The notes under the pieces were generated by a model, which saw nothing but the letters and a program-made list of their open reading frames with translations, was not told where the DNA came from and made no database searches. Positions 24,278-24,884 of a stretch of DNA of 24,884 nucleotides are shown one piece after another (the stretch's first letter is position 1; each line of letters opens with the position of its first letter). Both the position numbers and the translations under genes were made by a program. Source of the DNA: Opitutales bacterium (GTDB lineage: Bacteria; Verrucomicrobiota; Verrucomicrobiia; Opitutales; Opitutaceae); NCBI GenBank assembly GCA_021772595.1, contig JAJFLS010000575.1, positions 1-24,884 on the forward strand. The letters run 5' to 3'.

Positions 24278-24352
24278 GTAGGAGCCTGCTTGCAGGCGAT
24301 TACTTTGATTGCCATCGCTTAGGAAAACAATCGCCCGCAAGCAGGCTCCTAC
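24278..24352. repeat. REPIN-like inverted pair, family A copy 3
   Basis: GTAGGAGCCTGCTTGCAGGC begins at 24278, and its inverse (one base changed, GCCCGC for GCCTGC) ends at 24352. The 24-bp insert of copies 1 and 2 is absent, so this shows the uninterrupted unit. It begins 9 bp after the HD-gene stop. Confidence 0.85.
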
Positions 24353-24353
24353 C

Positions 24354-24376
24354 ACGCCGAAGTCTCGGCGTAGCTA
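24354..24376 (-). repeat. short palindromic repeat, family C copy 2
   Basis: ACGCCGA/TCGGCGT form a perfect 7-bp stem with loop AGTC, followed by AGCTAC. It directly abuts the family A pair and is the inverse of 11070-11094. Confidence 0.55.
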
Positions 24377-24427
24377 CAACGCAGCGCGGCGTGGTTTTCA
24401 TACGATTTCAGTTAAGTTGACGCCTAT

Positions 24428-24491
24428 GCGCAGGCGCGGGACGCATTGGTTGAGTTATGCATAGGCAATGCTGACCGTCCCGCGCCTGCGC
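24428..24491. repeat. perfect 16-bp inverted repeat
   Basis: GCGCAGGCGCGGGACG (24428-24443) and its exact inverse (24476-24491) enclose 32 bases. A second pairing is possible between GCCTATGC (24422-24429) and GCATAGGC (24459-24466). There is no T-run on either side, so it is a dispersed palindrome or regulatory hairpin more than a standard terminator. The bases from here to 24595 hold no other feature I can name. Confidence 0.7.
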
Positions 24492-24595
24492 GATCGATCC
24501 CTACCGTTTCGGAGAATTTCGTTTCCTGAATTAGCGATTGAGATCGCCGCTCTTTTCTGGGATATTTCCGTTCGATTCTTTAACCCTCAAAAAAC

Positions 24596-24884
24596 ATGCG
24601 ATCAATTTTCCGCAACTTAAGCGCCTACAAACTGCTCCCCTTTTTCTTCTTAATCGCCACTGGCTGCACTTCTAGCGACGAGACGGCTGACCTTCAAGAC
24701 GAGCAAGAGATTCGATCGGTACTTGACCAACAAGTCGCCGAATGGAACAACGGCGACATACCGGCATTTATGGATACTTACGTGAAGTCAGAGGCTCTCC
24801 GATTTTCCTCGGGCGGCAACGTGCAGCGCGGCTGGCAGCAAACGCTCGAACGCTATCAAACCCGATATCCCACCCGCGACGCCA
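24596..24884 (+). CDS. DUF4440/YybH-like lipoprotein (5' part, cut by window end)
   Basis: The first 96 codons are visible and the frame is still open at the edge. A lipoprotein signal (hydrophobic LLPFFFLIATGC) ends at C24, the likely lipidation site, so the protein should be membrane-anchored. From about residue 38 the sequence (IRSVLDQQVAEWNNGDIPAF, then MDTYVKSEALRFSSGGNVQR, then GWQQTLERYQTRYPT) matches the NTF2-fold DUF4440/YybH group, whose members often open with a W-N-x-GD turn. The function of this group is mostly unknown. The ATG at 24596 follows an A-rich stretch and no Shine-Dalgarno motif. Confidence 0.82.
   Translation, partial: MRSIFRNLSAYKLLPFFFLIATGCTSSDETADLQDEQEIRSVLDQQVAEWNNGDIPAFMDTYVKSEALRFSSGGNVQRGWQQTLERYQTRYPTRDA

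Noticed and set aside
1..24884. CRISPR array, tRNA, rRNA, insertion-sequence transposase or integrase
   Set aside because: I saw no regularly spaced direct repeats, no cloverleaf or rRNA stretch, and no transposase or tyrosine-recombinase motifs in any plausible reading frame.

Overview
The window looks like chromosomal DNA from a Gram-negative, GC-rich bacterium. An Opitutae-like member of Verrucomicrobiota is the best guess. The support is an LptD-type outer-membrane protein, an RND/TolC efflux set, a secreted PQQ-type beta-propeller of the kind common in the PVC group, many GTAG-footed palindromic intergenic repeats, and starts that mostly lack a Shine-Dalgarno motif. No rRNA or tRNA is present, so the placement is inference.

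Left part (1-11056), conserved housekeeping genes: mutS (mismatch repair), a small unrecognised coiled-coil gene, glgB on the minus strand (glycogen branching), then lptD (LPS transport to the outer membrane) with an RsmB/NOP-type rRNA methyltransferase 40 bp downstream, and scpA (condensin kleisin). Intergenic gaps are filled with several families of dispersed palindromic repeats.

Centre (11562-17164): a compact tripartite efflux operon, made of a periplasmic adaptor, an HAE1-type RND pump and a TolC-like channel, with gaps of about 20 bp.

Right-centre (about 17165-20700), the accessory segment: an AT-richer leader with a possible small ORF, an M91-like zinc metallopeptidase, a 126-aa AT-rich orphan, a DUF1858/DUF2249-like protein and a SnoaL/NTF2-like protein. 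These short same-strand genes are separated by imperfect palindromes. The one at 18902-19027 closely fits an integron attC site, 20138-20200 fits less well, and 19469-19524 may be a remnant. I read the region as a small integron gene-cassette cluster without an integrase in view (CALIN-like). Two of its genes carry textbook Shine-Dalgarno motifs, unlike the genes around it.

Right end (20752-24884): a secreted PQQ-type propeller protein, a 900-bp repeat-rich gap with a long nested hairpin, an HD-domain phosphohydrolase-like protein, another inverted pair of GTAG repeats, and the start of a DUF4440/YybH-like lipoprotein cut by the window edge.
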